From contig JADZEY010000024.1 in NCBI GenBank assembly GCA_020850315.1, positions 1 to 51,077 on the forward strand: a stretch of DNA of 51,077 nt, given 5' to 3'. The DNA is from Armatimonadota bacterium (GTDB lineage Bacteria; Bacteroidota; Ignavibacteria; OLB7). A model generated the notes under the pieces. The model made no database searches, had not been told where the DNA came from, and saw only the letters and a program-made list of their open reading frames with translations. A program made the translations under genes and the position numbers. Shown in pieces: positions 1-7,157 of the stretch (position 1 is its first letter; each line of letters begins with the position of its first letter).

Positions 1-414
1 CAACTCTCTATCGGCAATAGCGAACAGGTCTTCAACTCTCCAATCGGGGTTTGTGCACTGCTCCACCATCCGACTTATCACGGCAGTGAAATCATTGTTT
101 GTCCACCCCCTGTTGTACAGGGCCGTGAACAACAACGGCATTTTTCTCCGTGAGAGGGTTTGGACGTTCGTGTAGGGGTCGGTGTGCATATAATCAACCC
201 CGAACTTCTCTCTGAGCCTGTTCAGCTGGTCGAGGAAGACTTCCATCCCCAGACACCGTTCACCACGGGCAAACGATAGGCTCATGCCATCAATAGACAT
301 GAGCGCGAGCAAGCGAACGCGGTGAGCTTCGTCGAGTTCTTCTGGTGATGTCCAACCCGTGGTTAAGGGCTTTTGGTTGATCCCTGCGGCGTGGATGATT
401 TTCTGTTTGTTCAT
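1..414 (-). CDS. Hypothetical element protein, 3' end outside window
   Basis: An open frame reads leftward from an ATG at 414 (MNKQKIIHAAGINQKPL) and is still open after 138 codons at the window edge, so its C-terminus is missing. I do not recognise the family. The visible part is soluble and mixed charged, with no signal peptide or membrane segment. It starts only 27 bp after the stop of the DnaB-type helicase gene on the same strand, so it is probably the next gene of the element's leftward early/replication operon. A replication or recombination accessory role is inferred from position only. Confidence 0.6.
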   Translation of the reverse strand, partial: MNKQKIIHAAGINQKPLTTGWTSPEELDEAHRVRLLALMSIDGMSLSFARGERCLGMEVFLDQLNRLREKFGVDYMHTDPYTNVQTLSRRKMPLLFTALYNRGWTNNDFTAVISRMVEQCTNPDWRVEDLFAIADREL

Positions 415-441
415 GTGAGTATCCTGATTATGTGTGAGTGT

Positions 442-1824
442 TTAGAATGGTTGTTCCCCTTTTGCTGGCAAGTACTTGGGCGCGTCATCGCGAACGATAT
501 GATTGCAGAACATGGATTGGGCCTTTACGAAGGTGGCGGGGAATCCCCCTGTGGGGCCGTTCCGCTGCTTGGCTACAATCACCTCGGCCAACCCTTCGGT
601 CGGATAAGCCTTCCCGTTGATTTCGGCGGTGAGTATCTCGTAGTACTCGGGGCGGTACACCAAGATTACGTCATCGGCATCCTGTTCTTGGCTGCCGCTG
701 TCCCGAAGGTCTTGCAGAAGTGGGCGTTTGTCGTGGCGGGTGTTCCGGCTCAACTGACAGAGTGCCACCACGGGGATGTCCAGCTCCTTCGCCAAGCCCT
801 TCAGCCCGCTGGTGATAGCTCCAATAGCAAGGTCATGCCGCTCGGCTTTGGGGAGCTGCATCAACCCGATGTAGTCAATCATCAACACGTCCAGACCCTT
901 CCGCCGCTTCATGGAGCGGGCTTGGGCGCGAACCTCCATTAGCGATAGCCGTGGCCGGTCATCAATCGTTAGCGGCCATTCATCCCCAATCCGTTGGAGC
1001 TCCCGATCAACGGATTCCTTCTCCGATGGTGATACCGCACCGCTCGACAACCGTTGCAGGTCAATGCCAGTGTGAATCGAAGCAAGCCGCAGCAAAACTT
1101 CGCGGGCAGGCATTTCCAGAGAGATGAATATCCCCCGCTTCCCCAATCGAAGGGCGTGGTACAGCATCGAGATGGCAAACGATGTCTTCCCCATGCTTGT
1201 AGCCCCGCCGATGATGATAAGCCGGCTGCGCTGTAACCCGCCGGTCATCCGGTCCAGTGTGTGCAATCCGGTGGGAAGCCCTGTCGTGACGGTTTGGCCA
1301 TCCCCGCGCTGGTACGCTTCAAACCGCTGCTGTACGAATCCAGCCACTTCCGCCACCTGATCCTTCAATCCAGAACTCCCCTTCTGCATCATGGTGGAAA
1401 ACAGTTTTTGAAGCTCTTCATCGGCTGCGGCGATTTCGTCAAAGCCACTGGCCGAATCCTTCCCGCATCGCGCAATGATGCCTTCCGCGTAGTTGCGCAA
1501 TTCCCGCTTGGCTGTCCGCTCTTGCAGGATCATGGCTTGATCTTGCACCTGGTCGGTGGTGAAGTCGAACAGCAGCGCGCTCATGTACGTCTCCCCGATC
1601 TCGTTCAGGGTCCCGTTGCGGCGGCATTGGTCGCGTGTCGCGTCCCAATTCGGGAGCTTCCCCGTCTGAGCCACATCAAGGATCGCTTGATGAATCATCC
1701 GGTGCTTCGTGTTCACGAAATACTCCGTACTGGGTAGCATCTCAACCAAATTCCAGCACTCCTTTGTGCCCCTCAAAATGGCCATCAGCACATTGCGTTC
1801 CGTGCTGGTATAGAAATCCATCAT
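442..1824 (-). CDS. DnaB-type replicative DNA helicase of the integrated element
   Basis: About 460 residues, the normal length for DnaB. It has an N-terminal helical domain (residues 1-110), a linker, and a RecA-like motor domain. Walker A is GATSMGKT (about 207-214) and Walker B is LDVLMIDYI (about 311-319). A later conserved stretch, LRDSGSQEQDADDVILVYR, is typical of DnaB. DnaB is a hexameric ATP-driven helicase that unwinds DNA at the fork. I take the ATG at 1824 because it overlaps the stop of the upstream initiator gene as ATGA, which implies translational coupling; an upstream in-frame ATG at 1860 is less likely. Pairing with a winged-helix initiator matches phage replication modules in which the initiator loads its own helicase. 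Confidence 0.93.
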   Translation of the reverse strand: MMDFYTSTERNVLMAILRGTKECWNLVEMLPSTEYFVNTKHRMIHQAILDVAQTGKLPNWDATRDQCRRNGTLNEIGETYMSALLFDFTTDQVQDQAMILQERTAKRELRNYAEGIIARCGKDSASGFDEIAAADEELQKLFSTMMQKGSSGLKDQVAEVAGFVQQRFEAYQRGDGQTVTTGLPTGLHTLDRMTGGLQRSRLIIIGGATSMGKTSFAISMLYHALRLGKRGIFISLEMPAREVLLRLASIHTGIDLQRLSSGAVSPSEKESVDRELQRIGDEWPLTIDDRPRLSLMEVRAQARSMKRRKGLDVLMIDYIGLMQLPKAERHDLAIGAITSGLKGLAKELDIPVVALCQLSRNTRHDKRPLLQDLRDSGSQEQDADDVILVYRPEYYEILTAEINGKAYPTEGLAEVIVAKQRNGPTGGFPATFVKAQSMFCNHIVRDDAPKYLPAKGEQPF

Positions 1825-2876
1825 GCTGTAACCTCTGCCGGTTTGTACAAAATTTTCCATCCGTCTGGTGCTGGTCGCGGCGATGGATGCCGGTATCGGA
1901 TTCCACCCGACGTTTCCCAGTGCTCCAGTTTCCGCTCAATCTGCTGGTCAGCATCTTTCATCTGCGACACCCGCTTGCTGTCGAAAAACTCGGCCCCAAG
2001 CTCCATCGGGCGGGGCAGGTTGCGCTGCATCCGAATCTTCGCCCCCTTCGTCACCCAAGCGCGCCAATCCCGCCGCTGATCCCACCCCTGCCCCACCAAT
2101 GCCTCAAAAGCCTTGATTGCCATCTGGGGGTCAAGCCCCGCGACTGCGGCGTATGCCATAATGTCGTCGGTCGTTGGCGTTGGGATCAGAGGGGCAGATA
2201 CATCCGCCGAAATCCCTATCCCTGTTTCTTCCACAACACCAACAACATCACCCATCGCCGCTGTTGTTGGTGTTGTTAGTTGGTATTGTTGATTGGTATT
2301 GTTCCTTGTACCCTTCTCGTTTTTGAGAACACCCGTTCTCATTTTTGATAAGGGGGTGTTATCATTTTTGAGAACACCCGTTCTCATTTTTGATAAGGGG
2401 GTGTTATCATTTTTGAGAAGGGTGGCATCCGGTTCTTCCTCCAATTCATCCCCACGCTCAACCTCGATTTCCTCCAACTTCTTCTCTTTTTCGTCTGCCA
2501 AAATGTCCGACTGTTGATCGTGGATGGTGTACACCGTCCCCTTCCCTGCGGTCAAATTTCGGGTGATAATCCCAGCGGCTTCCAGTTCCGCCAACTGTCG
2601 GCTGATACTTGCTTTGGATAGTCCGAGGGCTTCGGCAAGGGTTTGGCGACTGGGGAAGCATTGCCCCGATTTGTCGGCAAAGAGCTTCAGGACCACATAC
2701 AAGGATTTGGCATGGACCGATACCGCAGGGTTCAGCATGACAGTGCTTGGGATGAATGCGTGCCGCCGATTCAACATTGAGTTGGTATTGGAAAAGGGGT
2801 TGGGAAAGGAAGGGATCGCCCGGATGGAGCCGAATGCCGTGGCTTGCTCCCCAGCAACCACGTTGGGAAACTCCAC
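1821..2876 (-). CDS. Winged-helix replication initiator (phage O/RepA-like)
   Basis: About 351 residues from a GTG at 2876; ATG starts at 2777 (residue 34) or residue 47 are plausible alternatives. Residues about 47-110 form a winged HTH of the kind in phage replication proteins: VSVHAKSLYVVLKLFAD, then CFPSRQTLAEALGLSKASISRQ and ELEAAGIIT. A charged Glu-rich linker follows, then two exact copies of a 15-residue repeat (LKNDNTPLSKMRTGV). A C-terminal domain contains AFEALVGQGWDQRRDWRAWV, like the helicase-loading end of DnaD/O-type proteins. The repeated codons coincide with a palindromic iteron array, so the gene probably contains the element's own origin. It overlaps the helicase start by ATGA. 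Origin binding and helicase loading are inferred. Confidence 0.82.
   Translation of the reverse strand: MEFPNVVAGEQATAFGSIRAIPSFPNPFSNTNSMLNRRHAFIPSTVMLNPAVSVHAKSLYVVLKLFADKSGQCFPSRQTLAEALGLSKASISRQLAELEAAGIITRNLTAGKGTVYTIHDQQSDILADEKEKKLEEIEVERGDELEEEPDATLLKNDNTPLSKMRTGVLKNDNTPLSKMRTGVLKNEKGTRNNTNQQYQLTTPTTAAMGDVVGVVEETGIGISADVSAPLIPTPTTDDIMAYAAVAGLDPQMAIKAFEALVGQGWDQRRDWRAWVTKGAKIRMQRNLPRPMELGAEFFDSKRVSQMKDADQQIERKLEHWETSGGIRYRHPSPRPAPDGWKILYKPAEVTA
2233..2276. repeat. 15-bp perfect inverted repeat beside the iteron array
   Basis: The arms 2233-2247 (acaacaccaacaaca) and 2262-2276 are perfect reverse complements around a 14-nt loop. It lies inside the initiator gene, about 35 bp from the iteron array. 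It may be part of the origin structure or an mRNA hairpin; both readings are inference. Confidence 0.7.
2311..2424. other. Candidate replication origin: symmetric palindromic iteron array
   Basis: Two exact 45-bp tandem units (2320-2364 and 2365-2409) plus a partial third. Each unit has two palindromes: GAGAACACCCGTTCTC (2325-2340, 2370-2385) and TGATAAGGGGGTGTTATCA (2346-2364, 2391-2409). The second matches the reverse complement of the first at most positions, so they read as one iteron in alternating orientation. Centres are about 22.5 bp apart, close to two helical turns. Each is preceded by a TTTTT tract. Half-sites flank both ends (CCCTTCTC at 2311-2318; GAGAAGGG at about 2414-2421). 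An origin inside an initiator gene is known from lambda O; function here is inferred. Confidence 0.65.
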
Positions 2877-2901
2877 CCGGGCGATGTTGTCAAGTGCCGA
2901 T

Positions 2902-3321
2902 TTATCTGGGGGCTATTGTCGCAATCCTATCCTGACACTCTATCGCATCGCGGTGAAGGATGTCCAGCAATTCCGCCGATTGCCGTAGGATGGAAGCCGC
3001 AGCAGCGATTGCGGAATGCGGGTCCGACCGATTTCGCGCCGATTTGCAGCACTTTTCAATCATCCACTGGGATTCATCTAAAACGGCACTGAGCCGGAAG
3101 GCCGTGTCATCCTGCAACTCGGGGAGAGTCTTGGCTCGCAGTGGCGACTGCGTAAACAGCTCGTGTAGCTCGGCAATCGCCGTGTATTTGGAAAAAGGGG
3201 GCAACTCGCAGTATATTTGCTTCTGCAATGGAGTTCTGACCTCAGCATCGGTGCCAGCCGTGTTGGGGTCTTCTTTTATGGTGAATGGCCGCAGGTGAAT
3301 GATGGTTGGTTCAGTTCTCAT
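2902..3321 (-). CDS. Hypothetical element protein
   Basis: About 139 residues, starting MRTEPTIIHLRPFTIKEDP. I choose the ATG at 3321 because it overlaps the stop of the upstream membrane-protein gene as ATGA; the longer reading to 3372 would overlap that gene far more. No signal peptide, membrane segment or recognised motif is visible. The second half is helical and rich in Ala, Ser and charged residues, and may form a coiled coil or bundle. It sits between a small membrane protein and the replication initiator in the leftward early operon. Function unknown. Confidence 0.65.
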   Translation of the reverse strand: MRTEPTIIHLRPFTIKEDPNTAGTDAEVRTPLQKQIYCELPPFSKYTAIAELHELFTQSPLRAKTLPELQDDTAFRLSAVLDESQWMIEKCCKSARNRSDPHSAIAAAASILRQSAELLDILHRDAIECQDRIATIAPR

Positions 3322-3560
3322 GGCTGAAGGTCCGTTAGTGTGAATGTTTCGGTTTTGGATACTTGGTGCCAATCACCTTGGAATCCGTTGATCTGGATGG
3401 CTACGGACACTGGGTGTCCGATGATTGCGCGGTAGCTGATGTATCCGGTGATGGCCAGAAAGCTGGCCACCGCCAGCAACACCATCACGTGGAACAGGAA
3501 CGTGCCGATGATGTCTGTGGCACGGTCGGTCATTTCCTCAAGTCGCCGATAGCGTAGCAT
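3318..3560 (-). CDS. Small single-pass membrane protein of the element
   Basis: 80 residues. A short charged N-terminus (MLRYRRLEEMTDRATD) is followed by one strong hydrophobic segment at about residues 17-42 (IIGTFLFHVMVLLAVASFLA) and a polar C-terminal tail of about 35 residues. This fits an inner-membrane protein with one transmembrane helix. Small membrane proteins in phage early regions are often involved in superinfection exclusion, but nothing in this sequence proves that here. The ATG at 3560 follows a run of nine A residues on the coding strand with no good Shine-Dalgarno site, and a second ATG lies at residue 10. Its stop overlaps the next gene's start (ATGA). Confidence 0.65.
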   Translation of the reverse strand: MLRYRRLEEMTDRATDIIGTFLFHVMVLLAVASFLAITGYISYRAIIGHPVSVAIQINGFQGDWHQVSKTETFTLTDLQP

Positions 3561-3585
3561 TTTTTTTTTGAGTTTGAGTGTTGGT

Positions 3586-3876
3586 TTACGTGGTCGCCTT
3601 TCGTCTGCGTTGCCGTGGGAACAGCCGGTCCAGTAGCTCTTGCGGCGATTCCTTTTTGGGCGGCGGTTCGGATGTCATCCTAACAAGCCGCCCTCCGCTG
3701 ACCCCCTTTCGGGCTTCCTCCAATTCTTCGATCCGCCACGTTCGCGGACTTTTTACCGCCCCTGGGTTTTTCGGACTACCGACGCATCCGGTAGCCGCAA
3801 TCCATTTCTGAAACGTGGTGGGGGATTTTATCCCCAGATAGGCCATAGCCTCATACCGATTCAACGCCTGATCCAT
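3586..3876 (-). CDS. Excisionase-like helix-turn-helix protein
   Basis: About 96 residues. The N-terminal part (MDQALNRYEAMAYLGIKSPTTFQKWI) has the spacing of a MerR/excisionase-type winged HTH that reads tyrosine-X-X-alanine motifs before a Leu-Gly turn. The rest is basic, ending RQRRRKATT, as expected for a DNA-binding protein. The ATG at 3876 overlaps the stop of the preceding ribbon-helix-helix gene by one base (TGATG); a GTG at 3879 is also in frame. As the second gene of the leftward operon facing the repressor, it could be an excision factor for the integrase at 5934 or a Cro-like regulator. Family call is tentative. Confidence 0.6.
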   Translation of the reverse strand: MDQALNRYEAMAYLGIKSPTTFQKWIAATGCVGSPKNPGAVKSPRTWRIEELEEARKGVSGGRLVRMTSEPPPKKESPQELLDRLFPRQRRRKATT

Positions 3877-4100
3877 CACAGTGCCCCCAACGCTTCCATC
3901 CGGCGGCGATTCCGCTCCCGTAGCGCGGGCAATTCCTGGGTGACGGCAGGGATAGTGAAGTGGCGAATCACCTTGCCGACACTCTCCAAGCCCGATAGCG
4001 TCGCATACTCATCAATCTGCCTGCGCTCATCATCACTTAGTTGAATGCTGGTGGTCTTCCGCCGATCGCTTTTGGTGTTTTCCATGCAACTTTGCTCCAT
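3876..4100 (-). CDS. Ribbon-helix-helix (Arc/MetJ-type) DNA-binding protein
   Basis: 74 residues. After a polar leader, KTTSIQLSDDERRQIDEYATLSGLESVGKVIRHFTI follows the RHH pattern: one short beta strand (TTSIQL) then two helices separated by a Gly-containing turn. Such proteins bind operators as dimers of dimers. It is the first gene of the leftward operon, divergent from the XRE/S24 repressor genes, with a palindrome in the shared 92-bp promoter gap. A Cro- or Arc-like switch function is inferred. The ATG at 4100 has an AAAGGTAAG Shine-Dalgarno-like stretch upstream. The gene overlaps the excisionase-like gene by a single base. Confidence 0.72.
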   Translation of the reverse strand: MEQSCMENTKSDRRKTTSIQLSDDERRQIDEYATLSGLESVGKVIRHFTIPAVTQELPALRERNRRRMEALGAL

Positions 4101-4154
4101 GATTTTCTTACCTTTGGGTTGGTTGGCCTGCGTTAGGCTTTAACGGGTGCAAAT

Positions 4155-4172
4155 ATAGCCCCATCGGGCTAT
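4155..4172. promoter_or_regulatory. Candidate repressor operator in divergent promoter gap
   Basis: A perfect 7-bp palindrome, ATAGCCC-catc-GGGCTAT, lies between the leftward RHH gene and the rightward XRE-type repressor gene, just upstream of the repressor's Shine-Dalgarno site (AAGGA, 4180-4184). A further half-site GGGCTA occurs at 4197-4202. Position and symmetry suggest the operator that both regulators compete for. Binding is inferred. Confidence 0.55.
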
Positions 4173-4192
4173 TTATGTCAAGGAAATTTGTC

Positions 4193-4711
4193 ATGTGGGC
4201 TAAAAATAGTTTTTCTGTTCATTGGGATGTGAGTTGCGGCGAACGTCTTCGATGCTGGATTACAAAAAAATTTGGCAGTTATGGTGAGGCAGCAGCTGGA
4301 ATTGGCGTGACGGCAAGCAACCTATCCAAGTACATGGGGGCCAAAAAGGAACCCAGCGTAGAGGTTCTGCTGCGGTTCCAGCGGGAAGGTCTGTCGTTGG
4401 ATTGGGTGACAACGGGGCGGGGGCCAATGGAACTCCCAAATGAATCGAACCAAGTCCTGCTGCTTATGGATGGCCGTGTGATGCTGCTTGAAGAAGCGGT
4501 TGATCTGTTGCGCGCCGATCTAAGCACACGCCCCCAATACCTTGCCCCGTCACCCCCCACCAACCCGTTGCCAACCGAGAAGGGCGAATCCGTTGGGTAC
4601 ATTGGCAACCTTGACGGGGTGTTGGACTACTTAGCACGAACCACAAAAGAAGGAAGCAATCAGGAAGAGGAAGGTGAACGGAAGCGCGACGGGGATTCTG
4701 TATTGCTGTAG
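4193..4711 (+). CDS. CI-type XRE repressor, DNA-binding half only
   Basis: About 172 residues from the ATG at 4193, which has an AAGGA Shine-Dalgarno site 8 bases upstream; the ATG at 4175 lies almost in the operator. Residues about 14-80 (CGERLRCWITKKFGSYGEAAAGIGVTASNLSKYMGAKKEPSV, then FQREGLSLDWVTTGRGPM) match the XRE/CI-repressor HTH, including the family-typical Leu-x-Trp-x-x-x-Gly-x-Gly-Pro ending. The C-terminal half is a hydrophilic tail with no S24 peptidase fold. That domain is supplied by the next gene on the same strand, 47 bp downstream. It probably maintains lysogeny by binding the nearby palindrome. Confidence 0.8.
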   Translation: MWAKNSFSVHWDVSCGERLRCWITKKFGSYGEAAAGIGVTASNLSKYMGAKKEPSVEVLLRFQREGLSLDWVTTGRGPMELPNESNQVLLLMDGRVMLLEEAVDLLRADLSTRPQYLAPSPPTNPLPTEKGESVGYIGNLDGVLDYLARTTKEGSNQEEEGERKRDGDSVLL

Positions 4712-4758
4712 CACCACATACCACAAACCGCCCTCCCCAAGGGCAAGGAAGACAACGC

Positions 4759-5289
4759 ATGAGGAAACCACAATCGGTCACGGTTGAACCACTACCACAC
4801 TCCATTCTCGACATCCCCGTTATGGGTTCCGTCCCTTGTGGCCCCAGCACATTCGGCTACCCCCAGTGCGGTGGGGTTCAGTTGCAGAAAGCCCTGGGCA
4901 AGGGGACTATCTCAGGGTTTACCGTCACTGGCGGGTCTATGTCGGATGCCGGTATCACCCCCCGTGACATTCTGATTTGCCACCATGACCTTGCGCCCCA
5001 GATTGGGAGCGTGGTGGTGGTTCGCTCCGAGTACAATGAGTACATGTGTAAGCGGTGGAACGGCAAACGGCTTCAAGGCGAATCCGGCGGCGGCATTCAA
5101 GGCATCACTTCAGATTGCGATTGGAGTTTCGTTGGGCGGGTCGAACACGTCGTTAAGGGAATGCTTGATGTGGATCAAGATGCCAAGCGGTTACGCAGGG
5201 CCGAGGAAAGAGCGGTCGAGTTGGAGAACTTGGCGAGATGCCAATCGGCGGAGATTGCAGAGCTTCGGATATTGTTGGCGGAGAAATAG
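4759..5289 (+). CDS. Stand-alone UmuD/LexA-type S24 autopeptidase
   Basis: 176 residues. It resembles UmuD along its length: a Cys-Gly cleavage site (GSVPCGPSTFG, Cys27-Gly28), the nucleophile serine in VTGGSMSDAGITPRDILI (Ser60), the general-base lysine in YMCKRW (Lys98), and the family-typical end FVGRVEHVVKGM. A coiled-coil-like tail follows (RRAEERAVELENLARC). S24 proteins cleave themselves when stimulated by RecA filaments. No HTH and no UmuC polymerase gene is present, and the neighbour upstream is an HTH protein lacking this domain. I infer a two-protein repressor whose damage-sensing half is separate. AAGGAAG precedes the ATG. Confidence 0.83.
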   Translation: MRKPQSVTVEPLPHSILDIPVMGSVPCGPSTFGYPQCGGVQLQKALGKGTISGFTVTGGSMSDAGITPRDILICHHDLAPQIGSVVVVRSEYNEYMCKRWNGKRLQGESGGGIQGITSDCDWSFVGRVEHVVKGMLDVDQDAKRLRRAEERAVELENLARCQSAEIAELRILLAEK

Positions 5290-5298
5290 GGGGTGAAT

Positions 5299-5808
5299 AT
5301 GCACTGGATAGTGATACTCAGCATATTGTTAGCCCTTCCCCAAGCCACACCGGATGTGCGAGGTGTACGCTGGGGAATGACCAGAAAGCAAGTTGAGAAA
5401 ATCGAAGGGAAGCTGAAGCAATCAGATTATGGGCTTGTAAAGGCGGATGAACTGTTGCTTGGGGAAAAAGTGATGGTGGCTTTCCGGTTCCTTGACAAAG
5501 GGAAGCTCAACTCGATCTTACTCATGTTCCGGCGTTTTAACGGGCAAACACACGCCACGGTGGATTCGTCAAAGCCAACACTGGATAGCACCTTGTTGCT
5601 GCTTACTAAGAAGTATGGGAATCCAGACACCATAAAAATAGACACCGCATTGGGTGCATCATCGGGGATTTTCTTCTATGACTATGCTTGGCAAACGGAC
5701 CGGACTTGGATTACCCTAAGCTGTATGGTGGTGGGGTTCCGTTCAACCATCTACATCACCTATCACCACCTTCCCCGCCCAAAAGAAATGAACGCTGAGG
5801 GGTTATAG
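5299..5808 (+). CDS. Small secreted protein, probable element cargo
   Basis: About 169 residues from the ATG at 5299, which follows AGGGGGTG at good spacing; an in-frame GTG at 5293 lies inside that site. The N-terminus MHWIVILSILLALPQATPD is a signal peptide. The mature part begins VRGVRWGMTRKQVEKIEGKL, a Trp-Gly-Met plus helix pattern seen at the start of many small exported bacterial proteins of unknown role. The rest is beta-rich with alternating hydrophobics. It lies between the repressor genes and the integrase, on the same strand as both, in the place where temperate phages often carry lysogenic-conversion genes. Function unknown. Confidence 0.72.
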   Translation: MHWIVILSILLALPQATPDVRGVRWGMTRKQVEKIEGKLKQSDYGLVKADELLLGEKVMVAFRFLDKGKLNSILLMFRRFNGQTHATVDSSKPTLDSTLLLLTKKYGNPDTIKIDTALGASSGIFFYDYAWQTDRTWITLSCMVVGFRSTIYITYHHLPRPKEMNAEGL

Positions 5809-5863
5809 ATATTCCCTGCATACGCGGGGATTCTTGGAGTTGATGATTGCCCGATAAAAAACA

Positions 5864-5898
5864 TCCCCCGGATAGTCCCTGTAAAACTATCCGGGGGA
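5864..5898 (-). terminator. Stem-loop terminator acting on the minus strand
   Basis: 13-bp perfect arms 5864-5876 (TCCCCCGGATAGT) and 5886-5898 with a 9-nt loop. Read on the minus strand the hairpin is followed by TGTTTTTTA, a U-tract. Read on the plus strand it is not. It would stop leftward transcripts entering from the integrase side before they run antisense into the cargo and repressor genes. Confidence 0.6.
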
Positions 5899-5933
5899 AC
5901 CCCTGATTAACAGTCACCTTCGTCTCATAAGGC

Positions 5934-7145
5934 ATGGCAAAGATAGCACCACCCGCCGCACCACCGCAAGCCCCTTTCAAGATTCGGAACCCCGAAGGAA
6001 TTGGAGTGCTGTATGTTCGCCAATACACAGGGCGTGCTTGGCTTGTTACCCATGTGGGGAACCGCCGCCACCAAGCCACTGGCATCCCGTGGCCGGATGA
6101 TGATGGCACCAAGCGCAACCGATTGGGTATAACGCAACGCCAACAAGTAGCGGTAACCCGTGGGTTGGCGATACTACAACAGCGTGTGTTGGAGTATCGC
6201 CACCCTGAGCTCCGGCAAGAACCGACTGAAGCACCCACACGGCTGATGCTATCCGCAGCCATCGAGGAGTTTAACCAAGCCAAAGGCGTACATAGCAAAT
6301 CAAAAGCGATCCAAAGCCGCTACCGGAACGCAGTGGAACATCTGCTGATTGGCAGCAAGGGCGACTTAGTATTGGAGTCCACAACCCTGCGCAAGCGAAT
6401 CATCACCTTGAAGGAAGAAGCAGAAGCGAAGGTGAACATCAACTATTTGAAGAAACTCATGTACAAGGTGCGTGAGATGTGCGAGTATTGGGAACAGTGC
6501 GGGTACGTTGAACGGAACCCGATCAACGCAATCGGGATACCGAATCAGGTGCATGAAGATGATGTTCAACCGATGGAGCAAGAAACGTTCCGGCGGATCG
6601 TTGAACTGGCAACGCGGCAACACCACCACACCTTTGTGGAGTACCTAATGTTGATGCTTGGCATGGGGCTACGCGCTTCGGAAGCCGTTGGCCTTACCTG
6701 GGATGACTGGAACGGACAGACTCTGAGGGTGCATGGGAAGCGTGTGCGGGGCAATCGCACCGGCGTTCGATTCTATGCCGTGTTTGACACACATGGCCGG
6801 GCCACCACTCCGGGGTTGCCAGGAACCTTGTGGCCACTGGAAGAGACGCTGGATAGGATTCGGCAGCGAACTGGCGGGAAGGGGAAGTTTTTCCCAGAAA
6901 AGACAATCGCAAACTACCAGCGGATGCTACTCCAGCTACGCGAAGAGTTGGATCTTCCGCCACACAATACGCTTCGCAGCTTGCGGTCTGGCGCGGTGCT
7001 GATTATGAGGGACGTGTACAAATGGGGGGTCGAGTTCCGCTGCCTTCAGCTTGGCCACAGCGTCGCGGTGCATATTCGGCACTATGAGAAGCGGCGAAGG
7101 AGGTCAGAAGAATCCGCCGAAGCCGCTGTTACCTACCATATTTGA
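5934..7145 (+). CDS. int: Tyrosine-recombinase integrase
   Basis: 403 residues. An arm-binding N-terminal region (about 1-100) is followed by a SAM-like core-binding domain (about 105-205) and a catalytic domain (about 215-395). Catalytic signatures are Arg247 in MGLRASEAVGLTWDD, His344 and Arg348 in HNTLRSLRSG, His375 in LGHS and the nucleophile Tyr384 in IRHYEKR; Lys269 may be the beta-hairpin lysine. It catalyses site-specific integration and excision. The gene points at the 3' end of tRNA-Lys 140 bp downstream, the classic layout for an element that integrates into a tRNA gene. The ATG at 5934 follows AAGG with short spacing. Confidence 0.95.
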   Translation: MAKIAPPAAPPQAPFKIRNPEGIGVLYVRQYTGRAWLVTHVGNRRHQATGIPWPDDDGTKRNRLGITQRQQVAVTRGLAILQQRVLEYRHPELRQEPTEAPTRLMLSAAIEEFNQAKGVHSKSKAIQSRYRNAVEHLLIGSKGDLVLESTTLRKRIITLKEEAEAKVNINYLKKLMYKVREMCEYWEQCGYVERNPINAIGIPNQVHEDDVQPMEQETFRRIVELATRQHHHTFVEYLMLMLGMGLRASEAVGLTWDDWNGQTLRVHGKRVRGNRTGVRFYAVFDTHGRATTPGLPGTLWPLEETLDRIRQRTGGKGKFFPEKTIANYQRMLLQLREELDLPPHNTLRSLRSGAVLIMRDVYKWGVEFRCLQLGHSVAVHIRHYEKRRRRSEESAEAAVTYHI

Positions 7146-7157
7146 CAGTCATCACAC

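Noticed and set aside
2320-2420. 45-bp tandem repeat as simple protein-repeat expansion
   Set aside because: A pure protein repeat would not explain internal palindromes, alternating orientation or half-sites on both sides, so I kept the origin interpretation, though the two are not exclusive.
4759-5289. S24 protein as part of a UmuDC mutagenesis operon
   Set aside because: No umuC-like polymerase gene follows; the next gene is a secreted protein, and the context is a phage switch.
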